Source: Archegozetes longisetosus (Eukaryota; Arthropoda; Arachnida; Sarcoptiformes; Trhypochthoniidae). Taken from it: a stretch of DNA of 64,000 bases. Both the position numbers and the translations under genes were made by a program. This document shows positions 12,340 through 23,791 of this stretch, one piece after another. The stretch spans positions 868,001 to 932,000 of the forward strand of contig JAEMBT020000007.1 of NCBI GenBank assembly GCA_018873245.2, in the 5' to 3' direction. How positions within the stretch are numbered: the first letter of the stretch is position 1; every line of letters starts with the position of its first letter. Under the pieces are notes generated by a model that saw nothing but the letters and a program-made list of their open reading frames with translations, ran no database searches and was not told where the DNA came from.

Positions 12340-12880
12340 AGTTAAATTCATTCGAATTTCTTCTTGAATGTATCTCCTGTTCTTTCATCAAATTTTCGAA
12401 ATTAGCTTTCACTTCATCGGTAAGTTTAATTGCCTCACATAAAGTTAATTTTGGCTCCAACCTTTTTAATGCAATTCTATATAGAACTAGTTTGCTTTAA
12501 TAAAAAGTAGATTTTCTTTCAATTAGTTTTTTCGAAGTTTTTTATGCTCTATTCATAGAAGCAGCTTCTTTTGTTTTAAAGCTATTTATGATATTCTGAG
12601 CGCAATCAGAGTTATCGCTATTTCCTATTCACAATTCGTTTATAGCACGAATGACATTTAATAATTTGTTCGTCGGTTAAAATTAAAATTTTAAAGTGTT
12701 AGAATAAGTAGGCATGAATTCTAAACACATTTTCCAAAACTTATTTTCCGGTTTTTACTAATTTCACTCTTTTGTCAATCTTCTTAAGCCAAAATTTATA
12801 TTCCTCTACATTAAGCTAATTATCATTAAATTCACAAAAATATTTCTGCCCTCTAGGCCTTTTTAATTAATATTTTAGAT
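12340..12880 (-). pseudogene. Decayed transposon protein relic (BED/hAT-like N-terminus)
   Basis: Read on the minus strand from about 12862, broken frames give R-Q-K-Y-F-C-E-F-N-D-N then E-E-Y-K-F-W-L-K-K-I-D. Later come C-H-S-C-Y-K-R and, further on, RIALKRLEPKLTLCEAIKL. The start resembles the N-terminal zinc-finger segment of hAT-like or BED-finger transposon proteins (F-x-x-x-W-L ... Y-x-W-L-K). Several stops and frameshifts show it is dead. A second, shorter copy lies at 29641-29770. Confidence 0.4.
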
Positions 12881-13154
12881 ATGAATAAAACCTGAATAAA
12901 TAACTCAATGGAGACTTTATTTAAAATGATTGGACTTTAATATAATGCGTACTTTTGAAAGACAAACTGTGGTTCAAAGAGTATTTCAAAGGAATAATGG
13001 GCTACTCCTTGTTTGCTAGAACGTTAAAACCCAGAAAATTTAAATCCAAAAACTTATTTGCCAGAAATACTAAATACAGAGACCCGTTCGCATTCCCTGA
13101 AAATCAGATTTAGTTGTTTATTTGTAAGGTAATATTTTTAATAAGAATTGACTA

Positions 13155-13750
13155 AAAAGAAGAAGGGGAACTTTGGCTTGTGACTGGGAGGGGCGATTTG
13201 AGGTCACCAATATAGCCCTCTTGGGTAGTCTCATAATGTAACAAAATATTAAATCTTAATTATGCATAGTTTAGAAATAAAAGAATTTTTTGTTACTTTT
13301 TTTTATAATGGAGTCTATGGAGAAATCGATGTTTTCAAAAAATGATTTGACCCCATTGTCCCCTTGAGAACGAGATCACACTTATACAATATTGAAGTAA
13401 AACACTTGAATTTATTTTTTGAGCAAAGATCGGGAGGGGATTCTAACTCTGACCCACCTAACTGGACAAAGTTAGTTCACTCTTTCTATAAATTCAAATT
13501 CAGTTATAGTATTGTTGACTGATCACTGTTAAAAATCCTATAGTACATGTTAATAAACAATATAACCACACATAAATGTTTAATGAATTTCAAATTGTAA
13601 TATAAAAGTAACGAAAAATTCTTTGGTTCCTAAACTATACATAAGTAAGATTTAATATTTTTTCACATTATGAGACTACCCAAGAGGGGCATATTGGTGA
13701 TCTCAAACCGCCCCGCCCAGTTACAATTCAAAGTTTCCCCTTCTCCTTTC
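13155..13750. mobile_element. 596-bp MITE with about 160-bp inverted repeats
   Basis: Left (13155-13315) and right (13590-13750) arms are reverse complements at roughly 85% by eye, including GGGTAGTCTCATAATGT and ATATTAAATCTTA. The tips read AAAGAAGAAGGGGAA and, reversed, GAAAGGAGAAGGGGAA. TA flanks both sides (13153-13154 and 13751-13752), suggesting a Tc1/mariner-type insertion. The centre has no coding content. The arms are GC-richer than the surroundings. Confidence 0.8.
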
Positions 13751-14853
13751 TATTTGTTTTGCGTTCATTTTATTATGGATCTAAAAACTAAATAAGAGTT
13801 TGATTTTTTCGTGAATATTGGTTAAACATTTTAAGCATAAAAGTCAAAATTTTAGTAAAGTTGTGTGAAGTTAGATTAATTAATTAAATTTAATTCATTC
13901 AATCATAACACGTAGATGAAGAACATTATCTAGGTACAATTTTTCTTGAATTCTTTTGCATTAGATAAAAGTTATTCAAATAATAATAAGGTGAAAAAAT
14001 AGTAAAACTTAATTTTTTTATATTTTTGAGAGATTTCTTAACACAATAAAAACTCTGTCTAGAAGTTTAAGACTTGATAGCGGATTTAGATCATCAGGTT
14101 CTAATCTAAGCCGTAGATTTCGTAGACTTCATCATTTTGAACATATTTTATCGTTTTTTCTCGAGCCAGAATTATCATTATCTAATGAATTAACAAAATC
14201 CTCAAATTGATTTTTCATTGTTCAAGCAATCTATGAAATAGTAGACTTAGATTTTTTAACTCCTGTTTTGAAAGCTCTATTCCAAGCCTCTACGTGATTG
14301 TTCGCTCGAGTTTCTTACTTCCTTTGATTCTACATATTACAATGAAACTTGACCTCAAATTCACAAAACTAAGTTTTTACATAATGACTAATTGAAGTTT
14401 GACAATCAGGATAGGCTAAACGATCTGTATCAAGTAAGCTTGCTTCAAATAAAATCCAGAATTCTGTTGAATATTTTTCAATTGGTAGAAGTGACATAGC
14501 TAGAAGCCGTTGAATGAATTTTTGTACTGTTTTGTCTTTTCATAAAATTTTTCAAGTTTATATTTCTGAACTTTTCTCCAAATAGATCGAGTATAATTAA
14601 AAAGCGCCCGTTAATTTCACATTCAGGAAAAATTCATGAATGTTTTTCACGACTGTAGTTTCGAAATCCAATTGTATAGATTTCGGTGAGAATTCAAATC
14701 CATTTTGTTGAGCTATATTAGTTCAAAATCCAAAGAAATTAGTATAATAGTAATATGCAACACATGGAAATATCTAACTATGAAGATATAACAAGCAATA
14801 AAATCAAACATAGTGAATGAATTTGAGACAATTTCTGCAACAAGGTGCACAAA
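13751..14853. other. Spacer between two MITEs, no gene seen
   Basis: AT-rich with frequent stops. GC-richer stretches around 14100-14300 and 14590-14700 might be further transposon debris on the minus strand, but I could not read a family motif. Confidence 0.4.
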
Positions 14854-15411
14854 CTCCCCCGATTTCTAAATACCGTTGCAAGTTTAATAATTGAGCTAGT
14901 TTAATAAAAATAATCAAATTTTATTGAAAACAAGAGATTTTTATAATAAATAACAGAATATTTATGAGAATAATATCTCGTATGACCACCAGAAGCTTGT
15001 CGCACAGCTCTAAACGCCTGGGCACGGATTCTACCAGGTTAATGAAGAACTGGCGCCAAGAAGAGCCACATCTTCTGATGGACCGACTCTAGAGCTGCCA
15101 ACAAATCTTTTGGTGTGATGATTGGTCTTTCACTGCGAACCAAATTTTTTATCATTGACCCGACATTTTCATCGGAATTTAGATCCAGGGAAGGACTGAA
15201 AATTTGATTAAATACTATTTTTAAATGAATTCTATCAATACCTCAGTTGTGGAATCACAAAAATCTTCATCTGATCTGGTCATACGAGATATTAATCTCA
15301 TAAATATTCTGTTATTTATTATAAAAATCTCTTTTTTTCAATAAAATTTGATTATTTTTATTAAACTAGCTCAATTATTAAACTTACAACGGTATTTAGA
15401 AATCGGGGGAG
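14854..15411. mobile_element. Internally deleted Tc1/mariner element, 558 bp
   Basis: Inverted repeats of about 135 bp begin CTCCCCCGATTTCTAAATAC. The right end is followed by TA; the left flank reads AA, a probable mutation of the TA duplication. Between the repeats is a minus-strand fragment of the transposase C-terminus. This is a typical deletion derivative that could once be moved by a full-length relative. Confidence 0.85.
14985..15200 (-). pseudogene. Tc1-like transposase C-terminal fragment
   Basis: On the minus strand the fragment starts S-P-S-L-D-L-N-S-D-E-N-V, matching the S-P-D-L-N-P-I-E-N block with the last catalytic Glu of the DDE triad. It continues through a helical region with T-P-K-D-L-L-A-A-L-E. 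After a frameshift it ends FFINLVESVPRRLELC, the standard Tc1 C-terminus. The N-terminal DNA-binding domain and the first two catalytic Asp residues are missing. Confidence 0.8.
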
Positions 15412-15459
15412 TATAACTCAAGTAGAAATTAATATAACACTTCCAGAAATTACTCTGTT

Positions 15460-15865
15460 ATTAATAGTTCATTTAATTGCGTACAATAAATCATAAATTC
15501 ATATCTGCTTAAAAGCTTAGAAATATAAAAATTCACCATTTACTTAAGTTTGTGATGAGATTCTCAACAAGAAATTCAAAACAAATGTTAATTACAAAAA
15601 TTGACCATATTTGATTATGCATTAAAATCAGAATTTTCAGTAATTAGAAGATGTTTTAGTGTTCTTAAAAGATAGAAATTATATTTTCTAATTGCTGAAA
15701 ATTCTGATTTTGATGCATAATCAAATGTGATCAATTTTAGTAATTATATTTGTTTTGATTTTCTTATTGAAATTCTTATCACAAATTTAAGTCAAAAATG
15801 AAATTTCATATTTTAAAATATTTTAAGTAGACCTCGATTTATGATTTATTGAACGCAAGTGAACG
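15460..15865. repeat. Near-perfect palindrome, about 190-bp arms
   Basis: The arms fold around a centre of about 40 bp near 15650-15690. Inner parts match closely, for example ATTATGCATTAAAATCAGAA against TTCTGATTTTGATGCATAAT. Outer parts match with more substitutions (AATAAATCATAAATTCAT against ATTTATGATTTATTGAACG). Related sequence also lies at about 18170-18250, so this is a dispersed repeat in inverted dimer form. Confidence 0.8.
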
Positions 15866-15929
15866 ATTAGTAACAGAACAATTTGTGCATATGTTAAATT
15901 AATTGCAACTTGAGTTTTAGCCTGATATT

Positions 15930-16672
15930 TTATGTATTATCAAAGTCTTTCATAGTCATTATTCACTTGAATTCAGTTTAATGAACTTGTATGAACAGTA
16001 TGAAGAGAATAACATACAATTCAAATAAAATTTAATGATAAAAGCTATATTGATTAATGTTCTCAATTGTAAAAAAACACTTTTAAAAGCTGTCTTAACT
16101 TTTAAAATAGAAAATTGAACATTTATTTTAAAATATTGCAAAGTCTTGAATTGTTTTATAGAAGCATGTAAGAAATCCACATAACTTAAAATGTAATCAC
16201 TTTATTATAACATATTAATAAACCACAATACAAATTTTACAGGGTTTCACATGATTTTAACACGAAAAAGGAGAGCACAAAATTCCGGAAAACACATTTC
16301 AAAGGGACGATAGGCAAATTGAATAGGAATATAATAATAATAGGTTAAATTTTATAAGGTCACTAACATAACTAATTAGGATTGGGAGATTGTATAACTG
16401 GAGTATTCATAGGGAGGTGAGATATGATTATTATCAGCTGTATTTTTAATTTGTAAAGTTTAAACAAATATTTAAAGGTTTCTTTTGAATGACCAAAAGT
16501 AATCGTTAAATTAACAACAATTTTTGACATACATGTCATTTATAAAAGTTAAAGTTTAGAAGTATAGGTTGTTACAGAAGAATCACAGTATATGTTCAAA
16601 TAAGAAATTTAGGCGTTATTACAATATGTGCAAGTTTAATGTGTTTGTTTCGACAAATTTGTGAAGTAGAAT
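15930..16672 (-). repeat. Left arm of 3.7 kb palindrome
   Basis: Reverse complement of 18910-19657 over its whole length, with only scattered differences seen. The middle of the arm (about 16146-16638) is a repeat of about 500 bp that also forms the interior of the MITE at 20079-24157. The outer portion (15930-16140) is a diverged relative of 17965-18150. No coding content. Confidence 0.9.
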
Positions 16673-16699
16673 AAAGGATATAACAGAAAAATATAAAGT

Positions 16700-17880
16700 A
16701 TAAAACGCATAACACCTCTTACACAAAGTTCTTCCTAGTTCAAAAATAGTATTCGTTCTCATTTGCAACTTATCAAATGAGAAATTATTATCAATATGAA
16801 TATGAATGCTTTAATGAAGCTAACACTACTTTATTTGACCACATATCTGATTATCAAAAGAGATGAAAATAATTTGTCATTAAAAAGGGCTAGAGGCCAA
16901 TAACCTAAACGCTAAAAATGCCCATGAACCAGATCAAAGACTCTGTTGCGTTCTTTTCCAGCTTTATTGGTATTAGACAGAGAAAAGTGGCGAAAAAATT
17001 CCAAATAACAAAGTATATGCCGCAAAACTAATCAAATTTTACTAAAAGAAGCAACCGAAGCGTTATTTGCTTTGGTCTGACTTGACTACCAGTTATTATC
17101 CAAATGAATCTCAAACATTCAATGAAGACAAGATGAGGTTTTTCCCAAAGATATAAATCTGCCAAACGTTCCCCAATTTAAACCAACCGAAGATTTGTGA
17201 GCATAAATCAACGAGAGGTGCATGAAAACGACCGGTCCACTGATTCCACAGCAAAGCTTAAACTTAAAATCAAGAAAAAGTTCAAAGAATCAGTCCATCG
17301 ATGTGCTAAACTTATACGATAGACATATTGACAAGAATCAGAATAGCTGCTGATCAAGGCATTCATTGATTGGTTTGCTGATACATTTTGATTGTCTAAC
17401 ATCTAGTCTTTGATTAGCATTAGTTGTGTTTGACAACTTAATCATCAAGAGTTAATATTAAGTTTTCAAAACTTTCCCACTAAATAGTTCATTGAAAATT
17501 TTCATTTGACAATTTAGAAAAAATATTAAAGTTTAATCATTTACTTTTACCTCTTTGAGCTTTGAATCAGATGTGCACGTGTATTGGACAGCAACAATAG
17601 TTATACTTTCGCAGTTACTACATGAACCAAATTGACCTTAAAATAGAAGTAAAAAATGATTTACATTTCAGCTTTTACATTTTCTTATAGATAGAAATTG
17701 ATTAAAATAATGTTCACATTTACCTTTAGTCTTTTTGACATTTGATCAAAGTTGCGAATAATAAAGGTAGTGTTATTTTCATTAAAGCATACATAATCAT
17801 ATTGATAATAATATTCTTATTTTATAAGTTGCAAATTAGAATGATTATTTGTGAATTAGAAAGAGGCTTTTATACATTTT
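16700..17880 (+). mobile_element. Mariner/Tc1-like element relic inside the palindrome spacer
   Basis: Diverged inverted repeats flank a broken transposase. Sequence around 16757-16850 (TTTGCAACTTATCAAATGAG, then TTATTATCAATATGAAT) returns inverted at 17755-17850. Ends are approximate because the outer parts have drifted. It lies wholly within the spacer of the larger palindrome, so it may have been the original insertion around which the arms formed, or a later arrival. Confidence 0.6.
16905..17400 (+). pseudogene. Mariner/Tc1-like transposase pseudogene
   Basis: Broken plus-strand reading contains W-S-D-L-T-T-S-Y-Y-P, corresponding to the second catalytic Asp block of the P-D-L-A-S-A-H-Y type. 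It then gives F-F-P-K-D-I-N-L-P-N-V-P-Q-F-K-P-T-E-D-L, the block with the last catalytic Glu. The following Trp codon has become TGA. C-terminal pieces appear in a shifted frame (STAKLKLKIKKKFKESV). The N-terminal half is scrambled. No functional product is possible. Confidence 0.7.
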
Positions 17881-17964
17881 AACTTTGTTTTTGTTATAAC
17901 TTTGTTCTCATTAAAAAAATTTTTGAAATGGACACATAAAAAAGTACATGTACATATTCTAAAG

Positions 17965-18250
17965 ATAAATGTTTAAATTTTTTGTTTTAAAAGTTAAGCC
18001 TAGTTTATTTTTACAGCTGAAAACAGTGTCCAATACAGCTTGCAACACCATTAAACTTAGTTCGTGTTATTTTTCAACAAAAAGTTAATTAACTTGAATT
18101 TAGTTAAATAATGGATACGAAAGGGTTTAGAAGTACATAAAATAACAGGCTAAAACACAGGTTGCTAATAACATATGCATTAATTATACTGTCTAGTCGT
18201 TCGCTTAATTGTATTCAATAAAACCTAAATTAATATCTGCTTAAAAGATT
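17965..18250 (+). repeat. Diverged copy of the palindrome's outer arm repeat
   Basis: Shares an ordered series of blocks with 19455-19660: TTTTAAAAGTTAAG, CAATACAGCTT/CAATATAGCTT, CATTAAAC, CTTGAATT, AATAATGGATACGAAAG against AATAATGACTATGAAAG, and TAGAAGTACATAA against TAATAGTACATAA. Its last part (AATATCTGCTTAAAAG) also matches 15499-15514. An old member of the same family. Confidence 0.6.
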
Positions 18251-18909
18251 TAGAATTATTGCAAGTGCAGCATGGAGTCAGCTAAACTTGTCATTTATCC
18301 TCACTCACTCAATCAATAATACAAAGATTTGCATATAAAATACTTTATTCAACATAACAAAAGAATTTTACATTAAATCAACTATCCATAGGTTGAACAT
18401 GAGCTCTCCTCTAAACTTCTGAAAAGTCTCTTTAAATACATTTAGAGTTGAGGGGAACTTTCCTTCATGTAGGTTTCTATTATTTTTCAATAATGTTATT
18501 CGCTGGTCATTTGTAGCTGATTATTGGACTCAGGACACCGAACTGAGCATTTTGATACCCCACTTGATCAGTTATCACAAGTGGTTCTCGAGATATCCAT
18601 CATTGTTTGGTTTAGTACCTCGTAATGGATAAACCTGGATTCTCGAGCCGTAACCCAAACAAGGTTGATATAAATTCAGAAATAATAAGTTTAAATCAGC
18701 TTTGGCTTGGGTTACAACTTGGGAAAGCCAGATTTACCCATTTTCGAGGGGGTTAGGTCTCAGTGGCCAGAAGTGGTCAGGCTCTATTTGGAAGTAGCCA
18801 AGTGTGAAATCAAAACGTTCAGCTCGGCGAACTGAATCCAACGATGTATTACATTTGGAGGTGGGGAGCCGGGAACCCTTTAGACCCATTAGTCCAGATT
18901 TACCCTTCA

Positions 18910-19657
18910 ATTCTACTTCACAAATTTGTCGAAACAAACACATTAAACTTGCACATATTGTAATAACGCCTAAATTTCTTATTTGAACATATACTGTGAT
19001 TCTTCTGTAACAATCTATACTTCTAAACTTTAATTTTTATAAATGACATGTATGTCAAAAATTGTTGTTAATTTAACGATTACTTTTGGTCATTCAAAAG
19101 AAACCTTTAAATATTTGTTTAAACTTTACAAATTAAAAATACAGCTGATAATAATCATATCTCACCTCCCTATGAATACTCCAGTTATACAATCTCCCAA
19201 TCCTAATTAATTATGTTAGTGACCTTATAAAATTTAACCTATTATTATTATATTCCTATTCAATTTGCCTATCGTCCCTTTGAAATGTGTTTTTCCGGAA
19301 TTTTGTGCTCTCCTTTTTCGTGTTAAAATCATGTGAAACCCTGTAAAATTTGTATTGTGGTTTATTAATATGTTATAATAAAGTGATTACATTTTAAGTT
19401 ATGTGGATTTCTTACATGCTTCTATAAAACAATTCAAGACTTTGCAATATTTTAAAAATAAATGTTCAATTTTCTATTTTAAAAGTTAAGACAGCTTTTA
19501 AAAGTGTTTTTTTACAATTGAGAACATTAGTCAATATAGCTTTTATCATTAAATTTTATTTGAATTGTATGTTATTCTCTTCATACTGTTCATACAAGTT
19601 CATTAAACTGAATTCAAGTGAATAATGACTATGAAAGATTTTAATAGTACATAAGCA
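18910..19657 (+). repeat. Right arm of 3.7 kb palindrome
   Basis: Nearly identical inverted partner of 15930-16672; the spacer is about 2.24 kb. Such high similarity in a region otherwise full of decayed repeats implies recent inverted duplication, ongoing gene conversion between arms, or an assembly join. The arm carries no ORF of its own. The spacer between 18260 and 18905 is GC-richer (for example 18580-18900), and no family was recognised there. Confidence 0.9.
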
Positions 19658-20468
19658 ACCAAACAATAACTATTAATTCTCAATAAACATGTACATCCGA
19701 TTCGAAGCTCAAGGAGGTAAGAGTATATCATTTATTTTAAAGTTTTCCTCTAAATTATCTAATTATCTGAAATTGTTCAGATTTATTTCTATTCTAGGTT
19801 TATTTAATTTATCTTTTACGAGGACATGAAAAATGATATTTAAAAATTTATTCGATTAATAGTGTACTCCTTAAACTCTAGACTAATTAACCTATTGATG
19901 TAATAAGCTCCCTGAAGTTTCTCATTTAAAATCAAGAATAATTTTTATGAGCTTATCCTCCCATGACATTAACTCTTTTCCAAATCTTATCAGAAAATGC
20001 ATTCTATTTCAAGCAATCTGTAGATTCTAAATGTAATTAAAAATTATTCTTTATAGAAATTAAATTGTCCTTTTACATAAAGGAGAAGGGACAATAAGAC
20101 ATATGAAGTGGGCCAGACTTCTAGAGTAAATAAAAATATACCTTACTATGGGCAACATATAACTGTAAAATACTATTACTCCAAGTGCTCGGGAAGAGGT
20201 CTAAATTAATTTTCGAAAACTGAAAATTTGTTATTTTTCTATGTAATTCACCCACCTATAAATATAAATATAACCCCCGTACTCCCTATCAAATTGAATC
20301 AAATTTTTACAGTCAAAAGAGTAAAGATATAAAATGTTTTTGGGAAAGTACCATAGTGGCTTAGGGACCGTAACATAATTAAAAATGGGGTCAAAGTTTA
20401 ATTAAGTCAGTCATACAAAGCTTAATATAAAAGAAATATCAGTTTTATACCTTTACCATTACCGCAAA

Positions 20469-20535
20469 GGACAATAGCTCAATTGTAAAGTCATGGAACA
20501 TCAACCACGAGGTAGTGAGTTCGAGTCCTGCCAGG
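20469..20535 (+). other. tRNA-like segment with A- and B-box motifs
   Basis: The stretch contains TAGCTCAATTGTAAAG, close to a tRNA D-arm/A box, and GAGTTCGAGTCC, close to the T-loop/B box, about 45 bases apart. The acceptor stem is poor and the anticodon loop would have eight bases, so this is not a functional tRNA. It sits at the 5' end of the transposon gene and could be an internal Pol III-type promoter relic or a tRNA-derived insertion. Confidence 0.3.
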
Positions 20536-22486
20536 AAATTTCAACTCTTTCCCTAAAAAATACAACCAACTTAACAACCATAACAACATCCATTACTGCT
20601 GTCACTCAAAATGAAAAACCCGCAAAATCAAATTGCGCTGCGCGTAATTGCAGATTTGATAAACAGAAAAATACCAAGAAAAGGTTGATCAATGTCTCGG
20701 AAAAAACAGATCTTAGGGGATATTTAAATAAACGATTCTGCACTCGTATCCCAGAAAATAGCTTTATTTTTAATAAATGCTATATGCGTTATATTTATTA
20801 GAAAAATAGCGATGAAAATAAAGCAAACTCTCAAAGAAGCGTATCATCAGTAGTTGCAAAATTGAACATAGCCAAACAATCAGAAGTAATAAGCATAACA
20901 TCAGCTGTATTCGATGAACACCAAACCGTAAAAGACTCTGCGCGTTTGCAGTATTAGAAGTGTATACTAGTCCCAGAATCTATATAAAAGCTGGTGCTCG
21001 GTGCTTTAAGTAACATCTCACCTAAGAAAATAAACTAAAAGATGAAGTGATCCCAGAATTAGAACTTGAAAATAGATATCAGAATTCTGATGAAATTAAA
21101 AAGCTCCTTGAAAGCCTGTGCAAAGAAGTAAATATACAAAGGCACCTAAACTTCGATCAATACAAATCTTGAACTGATATTGAGTGCAAAACCATGACAG
21201 GCTCTACAAAATCACAAATAGAGACAATTAAAATCAAATACATCATCAGTTTGCGAAATACACAAATAAGATAGGTATCCACAGCATTGGCAGTGTACCT
21301 GACAAAACTTAGATCAGAGTTTACTAACAGGGACTATCAGTCGTCTTCCGTCTTGAGTTGCATCACATCAAAAATTGCATTGAAGGTGTGAGAAATTAAT
21401 TATAAAATACATTATTTAACCAAATATTGGGGCTTAGAAATGTTAATAGGGAAATCCTTAAACAAAATATGACTATTCGCAAGGGAACTGTTCACAGAAA
21501 ATAGTGAAAGCATAGTTACACTATGGGATGGGACGTATATATACATTCAGAAAAGCTCCAATAATCGATTTCAAAGGCGGACATGAAGTGTTCAGAAAAA
21601 GCGAAGTTTAGTTATGCCTTTCGTTGCGTCCTGCCCAAATGGATACATCCTGGATATATATGGCCCATTTGAGGCAACCAAAAATGATCCAGCAATCATA
21701 AAAAAAGTGATTGAATCTTATCCTAATATAAGAATATTAACTCTCTACAAGTCAAGCTAATAAATAGAGATTTGTAACAAAAGTGAGGTATATGGTGGTA
21801 GTTCTGGATGAAAAATTGAAAAAGTTTCGAACACTCGACCGAACTTGTCCAAATTCATCATTACCAACCTTGAGGACGGATTTCAAAATTGCAGCAAGTT
21901 TGATTAATGAGTTCTTCACACTATCCAATCCTGACTGCGACGAAGCATTCATAACTCAATTGATGATTAGCAGATTAAATAAAGAAAACTCTTTACATAA
22001 GTTAGTTGAAGAGAGAAATCTTGATAGGATGACTGCAAAATTCTAAAAGATTGATTCTGACGAATTAACAGATTTCCCTAATTTGCAGTTGGATGACCTT
22101 AAATATCTCACACTGGGATCATATCAGCTAAAACAAAGCGTTGGATACTGTATTGAACAAATATTAAAACGTAGTGAGTTTATGATTGAAAAACATAAAG
22201 AGATAGACGGCTAATTAGATCGAAATTGCAATTCCGTCACTCTAATAGATCAACCTATTCAGCACACGTTCAAAATGATCCAAATTCTGAATTTAGAGCA
22301 ATAATCAGTTACATGTGCCGATGTAAAAATGGATTACGAACAGTGGGAATGTGCTCACACGTTGCAACTCTAATATGGTACCTCGAATATGCACGATTCG
22401 GTGGGCCAATTCAAAGAACGACAGAATATCTTAATGAAATATTCGCTGAAAGTGTAATTGACGGCTCTGACAGCGAAATGGAATAA
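20493..22486 (+). pseudogene. DDE_4-type transposase with SWIM-like zinc finger, inactivated
   Basis: The N-terminal piece has C-x4-C and C-x2-C pairs (CAARNC and, near the end, a decayed F-I-F-N-K-C-Y). Near 21510 the frame reads T-L-W-D-G-T-Y-I-Y-I-Q-K-S-S, the first catalytic Asp block. It continues through P-N-G-Y-I-L-D-I-Y-G-P-F-E-A-T-K-N-D with the second. At 21783-22046 are the conserved R-Y-M-V-V-V-L-D-E-K-L-K-K-F and T-L-R-T-D-F-K-I-A-A-S-L-I-N segments. At 22226-22486 comes C-R-C-x9-C-S-H, a SWIM CxC...CxH finger, then an acidic tail. Stops and frameshifts between the blocks show it is dead, yet individual blocks are long and clean, so decay is recent. Confidence 0.75.
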
Positions 22487-23263
22487 TTTGTGGTTGTAAT
22501 GGCAGGACTCAACAGTCTAGACTACTCTCTCAAGCACTTCTGAGTACTTACGACATTGGAATCTATGAAGCCTCTGACCCGAACAAGACTGGCACGATCA
22601 TCCGTATAGAAGCGCGCGTCTCACGCCAGCTTAGAAGTAGTGGAATGACGCCCACTGCCAAGGGCATATAATGACACGGGAAGGAGCAACATCATAGAGA
22701 TCAGTGTTCCATTTGCTTAGTGGTGATTTGAAACAGTAACATCCGTCTGGGAGGAGGTCCCAGACTTTTTTCACCTTTTAAAATAAGCTATAATTGATAT
22801 TTATATTTCAACTTTGACCCCATTTTTAATTATGTTACGGTCCCTAAGCCACTATGGTACTTTCCCAAAAACATTTTATATCTTTACTCTTTTAACTGTA
22901 AAAATTTGATTCAATTTGATAGGGGGTACGGGGGTTATATTTATATTTAAAGGTGGGTGGATTACATAGAAAAATAGCAAGTTTTCAGTTTTCAAAAATT
23001 AATTTATACCCCTTCCCGAGCACTTGGAGTAGTAATATTTTACAGTTATATGTTGCTCATAGTAAGGTATATTGTAATAACGTCTAAGTTTCTTAATTAA
23101 ACCTATACTGTAATACTTTTGCATCAATCTATATTTCTAAACTTTAATTTTGATTGCTGTCAAAATTTATTGATGATTAAAGATATTTTTTGATAGTACC
23201 AAAGAAATGTTCACATGCTTGTTTAAACTGACAAATTATGAAGACAGCTGATAATAAGCATAT

Positions 23264-23791
23264 TGTGAATGCAAAATATTTTCTTGCATTCACATATGTC
23301 GCTTATTAGAAAGTAAAATAGGGCGTGACCTCAAGTTTTTAGAGAAGCGAACTATTCTGCGAACTCAAGCAATAAAACTTTATTGCTGGTGCTCAAAGTT
23401 GAGCTATTTTAAGATAAGTTGACATTAAGTGTCAATTCATCGGAATTAGCTTAAACATTTTAAGATCAGTCGATTGAGACTGACCACGAGTTGAAGGAAA
23501 ACTCTAAACATGAGTGAACATGTTTGGTCACGGCCCTAAACTTGTAAGTATTTAAGGGCACTCACAAGCCATACTCGGGGCTGATAAATGGTTTGTCAAA
23601 TCATCTTCTTATCAGACGTCTTGTTTTCAATATACTTTAAAATCTTTGTTTGAATTTTATATCTTAAAATAAACCTTAATCTAATAACAGCTAGTGATTT
23701 GATCAGTAATTTTTTTATATAATAATTTTGTATATCTTTCGGTGTTTTTTAAAAGTCGCACTTAAGGCAATCTGACTTGGCAAGTGCGACA
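23264..23791 (+). mobile_element. Solo LTR, 528 bp, 4-bp target duplication
   Basis: Begins TGTGAATGC and ends GTGCGACA (TG...CA), flanked by ATAT at 23260-23263 and 23792-23795. Comparison with the uninterrupted copy at 19141-19180 shows the insertion point exactly. It starts with an 11-bp perfect hairpin (TGTGAATGCAA and its complement). It also contains a possible promoter and an AATAAA near 23666. The other LTR and internal region are absent, as after LTR-LTR recombination. A 4-bp duplication fits a Gypsy-type element. Confidence 0.8.

Larger units (their letters stand above)
20140..23068 (+). mobile_element. 2.9 kb DDE transposon with about 265-bp terminal inverted repeats
   Basis: Ends read ACCTTACTATG...CATAGTAAGGT, and the inverted repeats run about 20140-20400 and 22805-23068. 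They share CTATGGTACTTTCCC and CATTTTTAATTATGTTACGG-type blocks. The flanks duplicate ATAT; deleting the element and one ATAT restores the host MITE's terminal repeat. The internal gene is a broken DDE transposase with a C-terminal SWIM-like finger. The nearest class I can suggest is ISL2EU/PIF-Harbinger-like, from motif order only. Confidence 0.75.
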
